A DNA stretch of 64,000 bases from Pleodorina starrii (taxonomy: Eukaryota; Chlorophyta; Chlorophyceae; Chlamydomonadales; Volvocaceae). Positions 53,962 to 64,000 of this stretch are shown here, piece after piece; position 1 is the first letter of the stretch; the number at the start of each line of letters is the position of its first letter. The notes under the pieces are model-generated. The model was given only the letters and a program-made list of their open reading frames with translations. It did no database searches and was not told where the DNA came from. Where the stretch lies: the NCBI GenBank assembly GCA_030267565.1, contig BRXU01000002.1, positions 8,747,001-8,811,000 on the forward strand, given 5' to 3'. Both the position numbers and the translations under genes were made by a program.

Positions 53962-56333
53962 TCACTTCAACGAAGATGCGATGCCGTCTCTGTCCTGTAC
54001 GTAATTTTTACACATTCAGCGGAGTTTCTTTCTACTATGATACTTGCATAAGTGTGAATCTTGACATAGTGGGCTTGATGGTTGGCGCGGTAAGGTGATG
54101 CATGAGGTTGTTGTCCATGCTAGGGTAGCAGGGTGCTTGTTACGTGAAGTCGCAAAAAGATCCGCGCCGCGTCATCAAAACCCTTAAATTGCAACATAAC
54201 GCTTAATGAGGTTGAAAAGTTGAGACAGTCGCTGCGGTTGGGGGAGACGTTTGAATCCATGCATGCTCGTAAAGCGAATGTCGCGATACGTATTTTCCGG
54301 ACACGCCGATGGACTAGACGCTCGCCGTAGACCGGTTGTTTGATCTATGACACATGTATACTGGGGGCGACATGGGCGCGATCGGCATCGTGGTGCGGGT
54401 CGGTGGAGCATGGACTCAACAACAAAATCAGCAGCCGGTTTTTTCTCATTCTACCCAGGAAAAAAGAATTGAGTGTGGGTTTAGGAGGCATGTTTAGTGC
54501 TTGCAGCGTTGCAGGGGGGGCGCGCGCTTCGCGCCGGAGGCCCTATGCCCCAAGAAAACAGCAGGGAAATTACCAGGACCGGTAAGCCTTCTCCGTGTCC
54601 CACCGGGTGATTGTTTCGTGACGCTCTGGGAACTAATTTGGAACCCCGGAGACTTCCATACACAGGAACTTCATCCGCCAGGTCGATTCGCAGCCTGCAA
54701 GGCGCTTGATGATGTGCATGTAGACGTTAATCTGTCGTTGCCGCTGTACCGTCGCGCCAACAGGTGAACAAAGAATATGGCTGCCGCGCCGGGCTGTTTG
54801 CAGGCCATGCAAAGCCATGTTGCAGCGGTATGGGGGAACGTAGCGCCATGAGCCTATGCTCACCCATTGCGTGCGTAGGCATTGGTATGCAGGCAGCAGG
54901 GCAGAAGCAGGAGCCCCGAAATGCCAGGCCAGGCCACGCTTCGTTTACGGTAACACTGTACGGCGGTTCTAACTAACTCCTCACGGTTACACTACAATCC
55001 GATACAGCACCATCGAGTTGTCCGTCTGGCTCCTGCAAAAAGCAACCTAACCTGCAAAAACAAAATTTATAACGACCGTCGCGATTTCGACTTTGGACTA
55101 GGACTACTGGCCGGTTGTCTCCTTCTGCTCACTCCGGCAGAAATGCCAGGCAAACGGCACCACGTGTTGCAACGACACAAAACCCATCCAACAATCCCCC
55201 ACACGCGCGCGACACCTGCTCGGGCCTGGCGACGGGCGGAAGGCGGGAGTACTAGCCCTGGCAGAAGATGAAACACCAACGGCAGATGCCGTCTCCAGGC
55301 GGCAGCTGTTCCCAAAGAGGCGCAGCCTCCAGCTGCAAGCCGTACCCCGTACGGCAACCAACTTAACCGTTGATACCGATCGTCGTTAGAACCCGACTTC
55401 TCTGCCACGCATCTATTTTGATCCTTCAATACTCACTCTTAATTGTGACCTATCGATACTCCCCTTTAACATCGTGTTGGGTGGTAGTCCTGAACCGTAA
55501 CTGAACCCATCCCGGTGGCTCGTGCACACCCCCCTGCCTATGCACACCTCGACTGCCGGATCCTGTCTCCTTACTTGGTATCCGCCGTGACAATAAAAAA
55601 ACAACCACCACATTATCCTGCCGCCACCCAGCACCGCATACCGGCCACTATCCCGCAATCCCTTCATGCCCCCCCCCTTGGTGACCTGCACCCGACCACT
55701 CCGCAACGCGAACCCAGAGTACAATGGCGGCTGCATTGATGCCTGGTGACGAATGCCCCGTACGGATCCCTCCTGCCAACACATATCGTACTCAGCACAT
55801 CCGTCGCGTCACCGAAACTGATGACCGGCCCACAACCCCCACGCTGTCCCACGCTGATCGTCCGCTCTACACCTGCACCTGAGCCCGTGCCTTTGCGCCT
55901 GTATCAAGCCTGCGTCTGCGCCTGCGGGTGCGATTGCGGCTCTCTAAAGCCTGCGAATGTCATTGTGACCGCCGCACCAGCGTCCGCGTAAGACTACCGG
56001 CGGTGTGCACACATCTGCCTCCCACACCTTCGCCCTCTCGAGGCTGTCGCGGTGTCATCCTCCTGCTTCATTCCAGTGCATTCCTTTTGAGTGGTAGGGC
56101 CTAATGGGCCTTATGGATCATCTCTTTTGAGATCCGGGCAGGACACCGCACACCGGCCTGCCTAGCATCGCAAACCTGACCTGACCAGTACGGCCCGATG
56201 GTACAGGCAGCAGCCGGCGCTGGACATCTCCTGCCAACCAGTTAAACAAACGCACGCACGCACACACACGTGCGAACACACAGACGTGCACACAGAAACA
56301 CACACACTCACTCACGACCGCCACAGCCGCCTG
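53962..56333. repeat. Blocks C (copy 6) and D (copy 3), downstream of gene X
   Basis: C is 53962-55206 and D is 55207-56333. This is the copy contiguous with the full gene X, so it is probably in the original arrangement, with A-C-D as the spacer between gene X and the AP2 gene. The A|C site is empty of element T. Confidence 0.92.
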
Positions 56334-56427
56334 CCCTGAACGTGCAGCCCCCCTCTTCTTCCGCCGACGCGTCCTCCTCCACCACCTTGGGCCCCTCTCC
56401 CCCCTCCTCCTTCTCCTCCTCCTCCTC

Positions 56428-59400
56428 CTACACCTCCGCTTCCATCTCCAATCGAAGCCTCCACTGCTCGAACTTGCGCATCATGTGCTGGTGCTGGTCC
56501 CAGGTGGCTGCCCCCACCCCCACCCCCGTTGCCGCGCCGCCGCCGCCGCCGCGCTTGCGGCGACCGGAGGCCTGACCGCCCGCCGCCCCGTCGGTTGGGC
56601 CCTCATCCCGCCTGCCGCCCTTGGCCGCCGCCGCACCGGCGCTAACGGCGGCTTGCTTCTGCTTCTGCTTCCGCTTGTCCTTCTGCTTCTGTTTCTGCTC
56701 CGGCTGTGCCTGTCGCTCCTGCTGCGCGACGAGCAGGCAGTCTGGTTTGCCCAGCTCGCACTCAAAGGCGACCAACTCCACGGCCAGGCCCGACCGTACC
56801 GCCGGGCTGCGGCTCATGAGCTCGTCCACCTGTACGACAACGCTGCAAAGCGACTGCTCCAGCTTCGAGCCCATCATGTCGTACGATGACCTGCGACAGC
56901 TCGGCTCCGAAACCAGGCCCAAGCCGAATGCCTCCGGCCCCAGGCGCCCAAACGAGTCCCCGCCGGGGCCGCGGTGCTCCTGCTCGTGCAGTGCGGGCAA
57001 GAACTGCCGTAAGCGCGCAAAGCAACCGTCGTATGCTTTGAAGAGCTCCAGCGGTCCGCCGAGCTTGTCGGCCCCCCCGCTGCCGCCACCACCGCCGTCA
57101 CTCGGCCCACCACTGCGGATGCTGCTGATGCTGCTGATGCCGCTGCCGCGGTGTTGGACGTCCTCCTCCTTGTCCTCGGCGGCTCCGCCACCTCTGCCGC
57201 CGCCTTCACTCCCCTGGAGCGGCGTCGGAGGGCCGGCGTCGCTGGCCTCGTGGTCGGGGGCGGCGGCGATGCCCTGGTGGTCCAACCGCCGTACCACGAC
57301 AGCCAGGTCGCGATGCTGCGACATCAGCTCACCGCGAACCTGGCAGAGGGGTCGGAGGGCATTCGGAAGGGTTCGGGAAGGTTCGAGAGGGTTTCCAACC
57401 ATCCCAAACCATCCCAACTCCCGCAGCCGCTTCCTCCAGCCCACCTTCCCACGCGTTGGCACCCAATGACGCCGCACCCGCCCCCTCCCTTCTCCCACCC
57501 CCGCCAGTGCGTCTCTACCCTATCTCCCCTCCACCCACAGACACTCCACCACACACCACTTCCCAACCGCAGCCCCAAAGGGCCCCAACCCAACCCAACC
57601 CTGCCACTCGGCCCCGCCACCCACCTGCGCGAGCAACAGCATCGCCGCCTCCACACCCTCCAGCCCCATCGCCTGCACGCGCAGGGCCCCGCACCGCTCC
57701 GAAACCAGGCAGCTGCGAGCCAACTCAGCAGCCACCGCGTAACTGCAAGGAGGGAGGGAGGGAGGGGACAACGTTGAGCGGCAGGATGTCAGGAACGGGT
57801 TTGAGGGCCTAGGGCCTAGGGAAGCTGCGTAGGGAAACAGAGTAGGTAGGCAAGGGGTCAAGGAAGGGAGGCAAGGGGTCAAGGAAGGGAGGCTTAGAGA
57901 ATTATAGAAGGCAGGTGAATTGAGGAGGCAAAGGAGAAGGGAGGGAGGTGACCCTACCCCCCACACCCCCTCACGCCACACCAGCTGCTGTGTATTCAAA
58001 CCCCGCTCTTCACCGCACCCACCCGCGCCGCTTCGACACAACCACCAAGCCGCTCCGCCGCCCACCGCCGCCACCGTCGGCCGCGGCCCGAACCCCCTCC
58101 TTGGCCCCCCGCTGCTTGCCAGCGGCTGCGGCTGCGGCTTCCCGACCGCTGCCGCCGCCGCCGCCGCCTTCCTCTGTGTCCGCCACCGCTCTCTCCACAA
58201 GCTCAGCGGGGACGGCGGCGGTCCGCAGCGCCAGGAAGACCACTCCGGGACAGCCCTCGGGCGGAGGGAACATGGCGGAGGGCTGCGAGGCGAGGTGCCG
58301 GGGGGGAAGGGGGGGAGGGGGGCAGGGCGGGGGACAGGGAGTGATAAGCTCCTATATGAAACAATGAGTCACTGCGGACGTTGTTGACGAGAGGGGAGTC
58401 CCCAAGGTTCGGGTTCGGGGAACGGCGACAAGGAATCGCGCGAAGGGGAGGGGGAGGGAGCGGGGGCATCTGGCACACAGAGGGAGAGGGACAGACGACG
58501 CACATGCGGACATGTGGACACGCGTGCTTCGGATGCACTACCAGTCCCCAAGACGGCGTCGCACGCAGCGCGCCGCCGCAAAGCAACGACCCTCCCTCCA
58601 TCCATCCATCCCTCCCTGTCTCCCTCGCCGGTCGCCACGTCGCACCGCGTCCACCTCGTACCTGCTCCCCCGGCGCCCCTCCCAGGACCTGCTGAGCCAT
58701 TTTCACGCTGCACGAGGGCTGGAAGGCGGCATACAGGAACGAGGGCGGCGGCGCCGACGATGAGGACGGCGGGGGGCCTGCGGAAGGCTGAGGCGGCTTG
58801 GCGCGCTTCGGCGGCGGCGGCGGCCCCATCAGCAGCGCTGCCGCAGTGGCGTCCCGCGCCGCCGCCGCCGCCGCCGCCGAGAGCTGTGATCGCTTCATTC
58901 GCTCCGAGTCTCCGCAGTGGAGCGCCGTCAGCGCCAGCATCATGCCCGGGCCGTCCACCGCCACCACGGTCTGTACGGCATATAGGTACGGCAGTGTATA
59001 CGGCAGTCGTACCGTTACTCGCGAGGAATGTAGGCTCAGGCATATGGCAACGGCCTGCACCTCCCTGGCCCATGTCCTGGCCCGGATCGCCCGTGCTCCC
59101 TTGCCCCGCCTGGCGCCCCCAGGGGCCCGCCCTCTCTCCCCTCCATGCCCATCCGTCTGCCCACAGCCCTTCACCTTCGCACCTGTAAGCCGCTGGCAGT
59201 CCCCTCTGACCCAGAATATGATCCATATGGCCCCGCCCCGCCCCGCCCCGCACCCGGGAAACCGTCCCAAGCTCGCTCCTGTCTCTGTCTCTGTCTCTGC
59301 CTCGAAAACAACAACCCGACCCACCTCCACGCCATTCCCGGCACCGGTCCCGGCAGAGCCGCCGCTCCCGCCTCCGCTCGCGGCCCGGGCCGCGGCGCAG

Positions 59401-62400
59401 CGCCACAGCCGCATCAGCACCGGCAGCGACTGACGCGGCTCCCATCGCGGCCCGCCCAGCTGCCGCCGCGACGCCTCACCACCACCACCACCACCACCAC
59501 CACCGCTGCCGCCGCTGCCGCCACCGCCAGCGCTGCGCCCCGACCCGCACGACTGCTGTTGCTGCTGCTGCTGCTGCTGCTGCTGTTTCTGTTGCTGCTG
59601 CCGCCTCTCCAGCTGTCGCTGCCGCCCCAAGAGCTGCTGCGTCGCCTTCAGCGCCTGCATCTCATCCCCCGCGGCGACCGAGTCCACGGCCCTGTCCACA
59701 TCCACATCCACATCCACATCCAGACCAAAGGAGAGACCCGGCTCGTCACGCAGCCCCGGCAAGCCCTGCAGCTCATACATGGCCTGCCGCACCGCGGCCT
59801 CAGGCAGGCCCACGCCCATCTTGGCCACAAGCTCCAAAACCTCCGCCTTCTTGACCTCCGCCTTCTTCGCCTCCGTCTGCGGAGGCGGCGGCAGCGGGGG
59901 CGGCTGCTGCTCCTGTCCGTTTGCCGCCGCTGCGAAGCGCCGCCGACTCTGGGGGTGCAGCAAGAGTGGATCCTCCAACGAGTCGCCGCCGCCGCCACCG
60001 CTCACGGCGCCGCTGGGCGGCGGCGGCGGCGGCGGCAGCCGTTGCGGCGGCTGCCACTTGCTGGCCAACTCCTGGCGGTGGGGCGGGTCCATTCGGCCGA
60101 GCTGCCGGCCGGCGGCGTACCACGGGGCGGAGACGGGGAAGCCGCCGCCGCTGCCGCCGCCTCCGCCGCTGCCGCCAGCGAGCGGCGGGATGGTGCCGAC
60201 GAATCCCGAGGGCAGTGGCGGGGGCTGGAATGGGGGCGGGGGCGAGTCGGGGTAGTTGCGCTCGAAGCGCTGGTGGTCGATGCCGCCGGGGCCGCCGCCT
60301 CCGGTGGCATCCTCCTCGTCCTCCTCCCCTTTCCCCTGGTTTCGGAGCTCCGGGAATGTGAAGGCGGAGAACAACGGCGCCGTGGCGGCGCCGAGGCGGC
60401 CCTCGTCCTCGCCCCCGCCCTCGCCCAACCGTGCAAGCTTCAGGTCGTCGATAAGGGAATAAAACCATCTGTCGCAGTCGTCATCATCGCTGTAGAAGAA
60501 GCCCGCCCCGGTCTCCGAACCGAAGATGCCGCCGCTGTGGCGGCGGCGGTCGCCGCCGCCGCCGCCGCCGCCGTCGCGCGCGCCACCGTAGCCGCCAGCG
60601 CGATACAGGGCCTCCTCCTCCTGGCCACCGCAGCGGCGCTCGCCCTCACCGAACGGGTCGTCGTACCCGCTCGACAGCTCCAACGCCGCCGCCGCATCCG
60701 CCGCCGCCACCAGCTCGTCCTGCTCGCCCCCGTCTCCGATGTCGTACTGTCTCTCCGCCGCCGCCACCACCACGTACCGCCTGAGCTCCTGTAACAATGC
60801 CCTCACGCTGCGCCGCCGCCGTCGCTGCGTCGTGGCCGCCGACCCGCAGGTTGTCGCCATATCCGTACTGCCGCCGCCGCTGCCGCTGCTGCCGCCGCCG
60901 ACGGCGTCGGCGTCGTCGCCAGCCGGCGGCGGCCGCGCGAAGAGCCAGGGCTCCGCCAGGCCCTCCTCCTCCGCCAGCACCTGAACTGAAACGTGGAGCG
61001 CAATAGCGGCCCAGACAGCCGGCGCGCGTCGGAGGAGGCCCGCGAACGCCGTCGCCACATTGCCGCCGCCGCCGGTGTCGACGTCGACGTCAACGTCACA
61101 CGCGGCCGGATGCGGACGTGACGCATCGGCGGCGTCGGCGCCGGCTTCGCCGCCGCCGCTGTCGCCGGCAGCGCCGGAGGCTGCAGCGCCAGCGGCGCCG
61201 CGGCGGAGGCGGCCCGGCAGGAAGTTGAAGGCTGCGAATGCGGTTATGGCGTGGTAGTGCGAGGCGCGGCAGGGAAGGCCCTATGCGGGTAGTCGCGGAG
61301 AGGGAGAATGGCGAGGGTCGGGGTTGACACGTGACGTGGCAGGGGGGCAGGAGTGTATGTGTGTGCGGAGGGGAGGGGAAGGGCAAGGCGGGTGGTAAGG
61401 CAAGCTGCGCATTGTGTGGTGCGCGCACCCGGCAGAGACACAGGGGATGTTGCGGTTTGGGTTCCGAAGGCAACGAGGCCCTCGCCGCCCAGCGGCTTCC
61501 CAGTCCACGAAACGCTATCAGTCAAATCCGCACAAGCCTCACATCCTGCAAGCCTTCAATGCGCATACATACAGAACCTAACTTTGCCACGGCCAAAGCC
61601 TCAACCATGACAGGCGGGCCCATGCGGCCGTGAGTCACGACCCATCCAGAAAAGCCAAGCAAAGGCAGCCAGCGCCAGCAGCATGTACCTAGGAATGAAG
61701 GCACCTTTGAAGCAAGGACAAGGCCAACCGGGCACTTATCCTATTAGCCAACTGCCTCCAGACAAACGTTGCAAGCCCCGCGCTCAAAGCGGCTCCCCAA
61801 CACGCGCGGCCCCCCCCCCCTACACACACACACGTGACACCATTCGGCACCCAGAAACAGTTTCCGGGTTACTGGGAGTGCCCCTTTGGTCAGTGCACCA
61901 AACCCGGATAGCATGCAGCACACACATACACATACAGGCGACACGACCACCCAGCAGCCACACAGCCGCACGGCCGCACAGCCAGACACCTGCTTGCCGG
62001 ACCGCCGCACGCCGGCGATGTTGCGCATGTGCATGATCCACTCCTGGTAGGTGGCGCCCGCCGCGACGCACGGCAGCAGCCGCAGCAGCCGCACCGGCAG
62101 ATCGGGCCGGTGGGCCAGCAGCAGCAGACCGAGCAGCGCGTGGCGCAGAGCCTGGGGGGGGGGCAGAGTCGAGTCGGTGGGGGTCAGGGGCGAGGCGAGG
62201 TGAGGGCGAAGAGCGGGGTCGGGGTCGGGGTCAGGGGCGGGTCGAGGTGAGGGCGGAGAGCGGGGTCGGGGTCACGGGGAAAGGGAGTGATATGCTCCTT
62301 TATAATACAATGAGTCACTGCGGACGTTGTTGTCGGGGGGTCGGAGGGAGGGGGAGTCGGGTCAAGGGCGGAGAGCGGGGTATGGGGTCGGGGACGGGGG

Positions 62401-64000
62401 GAGCGCCAGCTCGGAGTCCGGGTGGACGTGGGCTCTGCGGAGCCTCCCCCGAGGCCTCACACCAGGGCGGCCACCGAGGCAGATAGAACACGGGCGCGAA
62501 CCAGGCGACGGGGGAACACGGGCCACGGCGGCAAACAGAATACAGCAGGCCACGCGGCGGCCAGGGGAGCTACCCCCAAAAACCGGCGGGAGCGGCAGGT
62601 GCACCGGAGGAGAAGCGGAAGAGGCAACGACGGCGGCGCAAAACCAAGTACAGGAGCGCATCCGCGTTTGCGCGCATTCGCGTTCAGTGTGCTTCCACCA
62701 AGTACGGGAGCGCATCCGCGTTTGCGCGCATTCGCGTTCAGTGTGCTTCCTTTCATACTCCCTGGCCCAGCCCCGTCCCCTCTCAGCCCAGCCCAGCCTT
62801 GGCTCAGCCCCGCGGCTGCCCCAATGCAAAGCCCGGTCCGCTTTCAAGCCCAGCCGCCCCGATCAAGAGCCCCAAGCGAGGCGTACCATTCCGGCGGGCC
62901 GGCAGGTCATCGGCGCCTCCTGCTCCTCCTCCTCCACCGCGGCCGCCGCCAGCTTCCCCCAGCTCCCCTCGTGCTCCTCCAGCAGACCCGGCCGCAGCCA
63001 GCCCAGCACACCCAACATCTCACCCACGGGCAGCAACTCCTCATCCCTGACGGCCCAGCCGCCGCCGCCGGCGACACCCCTGCCCCCGCCCGCGCTTGCC
63101 CCGCTCCAGCCGCCGCCATCACCCATGCTGCTGCCGCTACTGCCGCCAAAGCTGCTGCCGCCGTCGTCGCTGTCCTCCCAGTCCTCATCCTCCCCGTCAT
63201 CCAACGACTCCAGAAGCTCCCCCTCCTCGTAGGTGTCCTCCGTCTCCACATCGGAATCGTCGCAGATTCCGACACTGCCGCCGCCGTCGCGCCGCAGCCG
63301 CGGCAGCGCCGCCGCCAGCAGCTGCGCCAACCGCGGATCAGCCGCCAGTGCCGACTTGAAGGCCGCGCGAAGCTGGCGAATCCATGTTTCCTCCCGCCGG
63401 GTGCACCGACGGATCTCCCGCCTTAGGAGGGCGGTCCTTGCAACACCGCCGCCGCCGCCGCCGCCGCTCGTGGCCGCCTCCGTCGACTCGTCGCCGCCGC
63501 TGAGCCACAGGCACGGTATCCGGGCCGTACGGCAGTCCTGGTGGTCGTCGTCACTGTCGTACGGCGCGAACATGACGCTCGAGCCGGCGCGCACCGCCAG
63601 GGCCTCGAGCTCGTACGCCCAACCCGACCCAGCCGCCGTTTGCGCCGCCGCCGCCGCCGCCGCTGCAGTTGCTGTTGCATCTCCAGCAGGTGTCGCAGCC
63701 GCCGCCTTCCCGCTTATCCCTGCTTCAGCGGCGGCCGTAGCGCGGCCGGCGGCGGCGGCGCTGCGCCGCGCCGCGAGATCCAGCGCAATCCCCCGCTCCA
63801 GATCCGGATCCGAAACTTCCAGACAGCCCAGCCACCGCACGGCCTTTTGGACGGCGTTTGCTGCGCAGGTGGGTGTGCTGGCGCCGCTGGCGGCGCCGCT
63901 GGCGGTGTCGTCGTCGCTGACGTCAGGGTGCCGCTGCCGCCGCAGCCTTGCCAAAGGCGGTGGCGGCTGCCTCGGGAAATCCAGATCATCGAAATCCAGA
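56428..64000 (-). CDS. Gene X: large low-complexity protein, 5'-partial
   Basis: Not recognised. Exons (minus): beyond 64000 to 62887, 62151-61990, about 61231-59325, 58970-58662, 58282-58023, 57742-57625, 57339-56428. The frame is open at the window edge, so the start is outside. Most phases match; between the second and third exons they match only if a later donor (61980) is used or a small exon is missed. The protein exceeds 1,500 aa. It is acidic and Gly/Ser-rich at the start, has a short helical leucine-rich segment (exon 2, LLGLLLLAHRPDLPVRLLRLL), long Gly, Gln and Pro runs in the large exon, and a Lys/Gln-rich stretch (QKQKQKDKRKQKQKQ) with a GRRKR basic patch near the end, suggesting a nuclear location. 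The last exons lie in the duplicated block E. Confidence 0.6.
58336..58389. repeat. 54-bp dispersed repeat in gene X intron (copy a)
   Basis: AGGGAGTGATA...GCTCCT...ACAATGAGTCACTGCGG with ACGTTGTTG at its end. It matches 62282-62335 with about six mismatches, and a third copy (51589-51642) lies in the block E duplicate. Both primary copies are intronic in gene X. Confidence 0.7.
62282..62335. repeat. 54-bp dispersed repeat in gene X intron (copy b)
   Basis: Diverged copy of 58336-58389, located in the intron between the first two visible gene X exons. Confidence 0.7.
62644..62750. repeat. 54-bp tandem duplication in gene X intron
   Basis: Two head-to-tail copies of a unit beginning CCAAGTAC(A/G)GGAGCGCATCC, differing at about one base. 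No function seen. Confidence 0.85.

Noticed and set aside
36308..54976. Family of small proteins repeated six times (such as the 75-aa minus-strand frame at 36308-36535)
   Set aside because: These are short frames inside copied block C. Identity among copies reflects DNA duplication, not protein selection, and no family match is visible.
59145..60794. 549-aa plus-strand frame opposite gene X
   Set aside because: Low-complexity antisense shadow of the Gly/Gln/Pro-rich gene X exon, with no recognisable domain.
58203..61058. A single 951-aa continuous protein
   Set aside because: The frame stays open through two introns by chance; strong splice sites (donors 59325 and 58662, acceptor 58970) and the change to intron-like composition show it is spliced.

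Overview
The window is nuclear DNA of a green alga, most likely a volvocine (Chlamydomonas/Volvox-type) species. The reasons are GC-rich exons cut by many short GT-AG introns, proteins with long Ala/Gly/Ser/Gln runs, TGTAA-type polyadenylation signals, and a plant-type AP2 gene beside an OSCA/CSC1 channel gene. The species cannot be named from the sequence alone. Splice models were read by eye from reading frame, intron phase and splice sites; no transcript data were used.

Layout. (1) 1-2026: upstream DNA with no gene I can support. (2) 2027-28392, plus strand: a 26-exon OSCA/CSC1/TMEM63-family channel gene, about 1,249 aa. Its ninth intron (8103-19413, 11.3 kb) is a nest of retroelements: a (ATGT)n array, a nearly complete L1-like LINE on the minus strand with two intact ORFs joined by an ATGA overlap, a second (ATGT)n array, a SINE-like piece sharing the LINE 3' tail, a tRNA-like fragment, and two 5'-truncated LINE pieces. 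(3) 28393-30444: convergent intergenic DNA. (4) 34576-30445, minus strand: a six-exon gene for a two-AP2-domain protein of 449 aa. (5) 34820-58408: a segmental-duplication field made of four blocks, A (1266 bp), C (1245 bp), D (1127 bp) and E (2075 bp), in the order A C A T C D A2 C A T C D E C' A C D E. T is a 1550-bp inserted element. The whole order is explained by three tandem duplications and one insertion. (6) 64000-56428, minus strand: the 3' part of a large, unrecognised low-complexity protein gene ('gene X') whose last exons lie in block E; a partial copy of them is stranded at 49681-51535.

The most interesting item is element T (38597-40146, with a duplicate at 45664-47213). It has about 52-bp terminal inverted repeats, is flanked by only a single T, and encodes a Rep-like protein of the kind found in CRESS-DNA viruses: an HUH-type region followed by the start of a superfamily-3 helicase with Walker A. 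A long hairpin with an AT-rich loop lies just upstream of rep, where such replicons carry their origin. The canonical HUH histidine and tyrosine motifs appear to be lost and the helicase is cut short, so this looks like a virus- or plasmid-derived replicon turned transposon passenger, or a decaying one. Because empty sites are present in the same array, its insertion can be dated relative to the duplications.
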